Positions 7,699-8,916 of a stretch of 8,916 nt of DNA are shown one piece after another. Under the pieces are notes generated by a model that had not been told where the DNA came from, ran no database searches, and worked only from the letters and a program-made list of their open reading frames with translations. The translations under genes were made by a program, and so were the position numbers. The stretch is taken from the NCBI GenBank assembly GCA_023142175.1, contig JAGLJX010000128.1, positions 1 through 8,916 of the forward strand. The letters are read 5' to 3'. The stretch's first letter is position 1. Each line of letters opens with the position of its first letter. The stretch comes from Emcibacter sp. (GTDB taxonomy: Bacteria; Pseudomonadota; Alphaproteobacteria; Sphingomonadales; Emcibacteraceae).

Positions 7699-7721
7699 AA
7701 ATACATAGATTAAATGTATTT
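7699..7721. repeat. 8-bp inverted repeat upstream of the permease gene
   Basis: AAATACAT-AGATTAA-ATGTATTT has perfect 8-bp arms with a 7-nt centre, in the 126-bp gap between motB and the permease gene. It lies 32 bp before the chosen ATG and is followed by TATATATT, a possible -10. It could be an operator; the stem is too AT-rich to be a convincing terminator of motB. An in-frame ATG at 7714 lies within the right arm. Confidence 0.4.
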
Positions 7722-7752
7722 TATATATTGGTTTGGCTTGGAAATATTATCT

Positions 7753-8916
7753 ATGGAACTGATGCAACCTTCAATTCAGATGTGGGCAACCTTTGGCGTT
7801 ATTATAGCGGCCATTATATTCTATGCTCTGGATCGTATTTCCATGGAAATAACATCCCTCGGCACCATATCCGTTCTGCTTATTCTCTTTCACTTTATGC
7901 CGGTTCTTGATGCGGCAGGCACCAATATTCTTGATTTAAAAATCTTGCTTGCCGGCTTTGCTGACCCTGCCCTGATCACCATTCTTGCCCTGTTGGTTAT
8001 TGGACAGGGAATGGTACAGACAGGGGCCCTTGAAACCCCGGCGCAGATAGTCGTAAAACATGGCATAGCCTACCCTCGCAGGGTTATTCTGGCTTGTCTG
8101 ATAGCTGTTATGGTGATCAGCGCCTTGCTTAATAATACGCCTGTGGTGGTTATATTCATCCCCATCATGATCACCTTGATGGATAAAATGGGCAAATCAG
8201 CCGGGCTAATTCTTATGCCGCTGAGTTTTGTTGCTATCCTAGGCGGTATGACCACATTAATCGGCTCTAGCACCAATCTGCTTGTGGCCGGAGCCTATAA
8301 AGGCCAAACGGGTCTGGATATTGAGTTTTTTGATTTCACAATACCGGGCCTGTTTCTGGCTACTCTTGGGCTGATCTATGTCATCATCATCGCCCCCCAT
8401 ATATTACCAAAAAAACTGTCGCCCAAAGATGAAGGCCCGCTGATAATAACAGGCAAACAATTCATCGTTCAACTTGATCTGGTAGAGGGAAATTCTTTAA
8501 TCGGAAAACATTCTGTAGCGGGGATGTTCCCGGACCTGTCCCGCATGACTGTCCGGCTGGTTCAAAGAGGCGGCAAAATGTTTCTGCCTCCTTTTGATGA
8601 TATAACTTTTCAGGAGGGGGATTGCATTATTCTGGCCACAACCCGTGCCATACTCTCAGAAAAGCTTTCCCGTGACCCCACCCTGCTGAAGGGCATACTG
8701 ACCGCCCCCAATCTGGATAATATGGAGAATGAAGCCACACAGGACGTATCCCGCGGACAGAAAATCGCCGAAGTGATGGTTGCACCAGCATCTCGCCTAG
8801 ATGGGCGTACGCTTGAACAGGTCGGTTACCATTTGCAGGGGGGATGTACGGTGCTTGGGATTCAACGCCGGTCGCGCATGATACGCATCTCCATGAATGA
8901 TATCCGTCTGGAGGCC
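7753..8916 (+). CDS. SLC13-family permease with TrkA-C (RCK_C) domains, N-terminal part
   Basis: Inner-membrane anion/Na-type transporter, cut by the right edge after 388 open codons; related proteins are about 590-600 residues. Membrane segments are seen near 11-25, 37-55, 72-90, 110-128, 130-143, 153-172 and 197-215. The family signatures NNTPVVVIFIPIM (127-139) and GGMTTLIGSSTNLLV (164-178) form the two re-entrant substrate-site loops. A cytoplasmic segment follows, with a TrkA-C-like domain at about 235-300 (LVEGNSLIGKHSV, then FQEGDCIILATT) and the start of a second at about 338 (IAEVMVAPASRLDGRTLEQV). Such proteins include sulfate, dicarboxylate and other anion transporters, so the substrate is undetermined. 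ATG 7753 has GGAA upstream and is preferred; in-frame ATG 7714 would add 13 residues. It probably has its own promoter. Confidence 0.9.
   Translation, partial: MELMQPSIQMWATFGVIIAAIIFYALDRISMEITSLGTISVLLILFHFMPVLDAAGTNILDLKILLAGFADPALITILALLVIGQGMVQTGALETPAQIVVKHGIAYPRRVILACLIAVMVISALLNNTPVVVIFIPIMITLMDKMGKSAGLILMPLSFVAILGGMTTLIGSSTNLLVAGAYKGQTGLDIEFFDFTIPGLFLATLGLIYVIIIAPHILPKKLSPKDEGPLIITGKQFIVQLDLVEGNSLIGKHSVAGMFPDLSRMTVRLVQRGGKMFLPPFDDITFQEGDCIILATTRAILSEKLSRDPTLLKGILTAPNLDNMENEATQDVSRGQKIAEVMVAPASRLDGRTLEQVGYHLQGGCTVLGIQRRSRMIRISMNDIRLEA

Noticed and set aside
7668..7910. Plus-strand open frame of 80 codons at the start of the permease
   Set aside because: It overlaps the permease N-terminus in another frame. 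The permease frame stays open for 388 codons with strong SLC13 motifs, so this one is a shadow.

Overview
The window reads as ordinary chromosome from a motile alphaproteobacterium of moderate to lowish GC. Three things point there: a C4-type 5-aminolevulinate synthase (glycine plus succinyl-CoA) beside a HemB with the zinc-free, aspartate-type metal motif; a small DUF6898-like protein, a family I associate with Alphaproteobacteria; and a MarR-family regulator resembling alphaproteobacterial LdtR. I cannot name the genus. There are no mobile elements, CRISPR arrays, tRNAs or rRNAs.

Left part (1-2718, all minus strand): hemA, a 62-residue DUF6898-like protein, rpiB and the 5' part of glyA run in that order and probably form a transcription unit. 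GlyA (serine hydroxymethyltransferase) makes glycine, a direct substrate of HemA. The region upstream of hemA holds a perfect FNR/FixK-type box (TTGAT-N4-ATCAA) with a -10-like TATATT placed as in a class II FNR-activated promoter. A 7-bp inverted repeat surrounds the inferred start of transcription. This suggests oxygen-responsive heme synthesis.

Middle (2719-4362): the LdtR-like regulator (minus) is divergent from hemB (plus), so it sits between the first two genes of tetrapyrrole synthesis. The spacers on either side of it share two AT-rich words, ACCTTAAAA and AGGTTTTAAA.

Right part (4366-8916): motA (minus) converges on hemB with 3 bp between the stop codons, and an AT-only palindrome covers both stops. 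A threonine ammonia-lyase with a C-terminal ACT domain (plus) diverges from motA and is followed by motB (plus), so the two stator genes are separated and on opposite strands. The window ends inside an SLC13-type permease with TrkA-C (RCK_C) domains.

No clearly new system is visible. The points most worth a second look are the hemA control region, the regulator between hemA and hemB, the conserved small protein downstream of hemA, and the split motA/motB arrangement.
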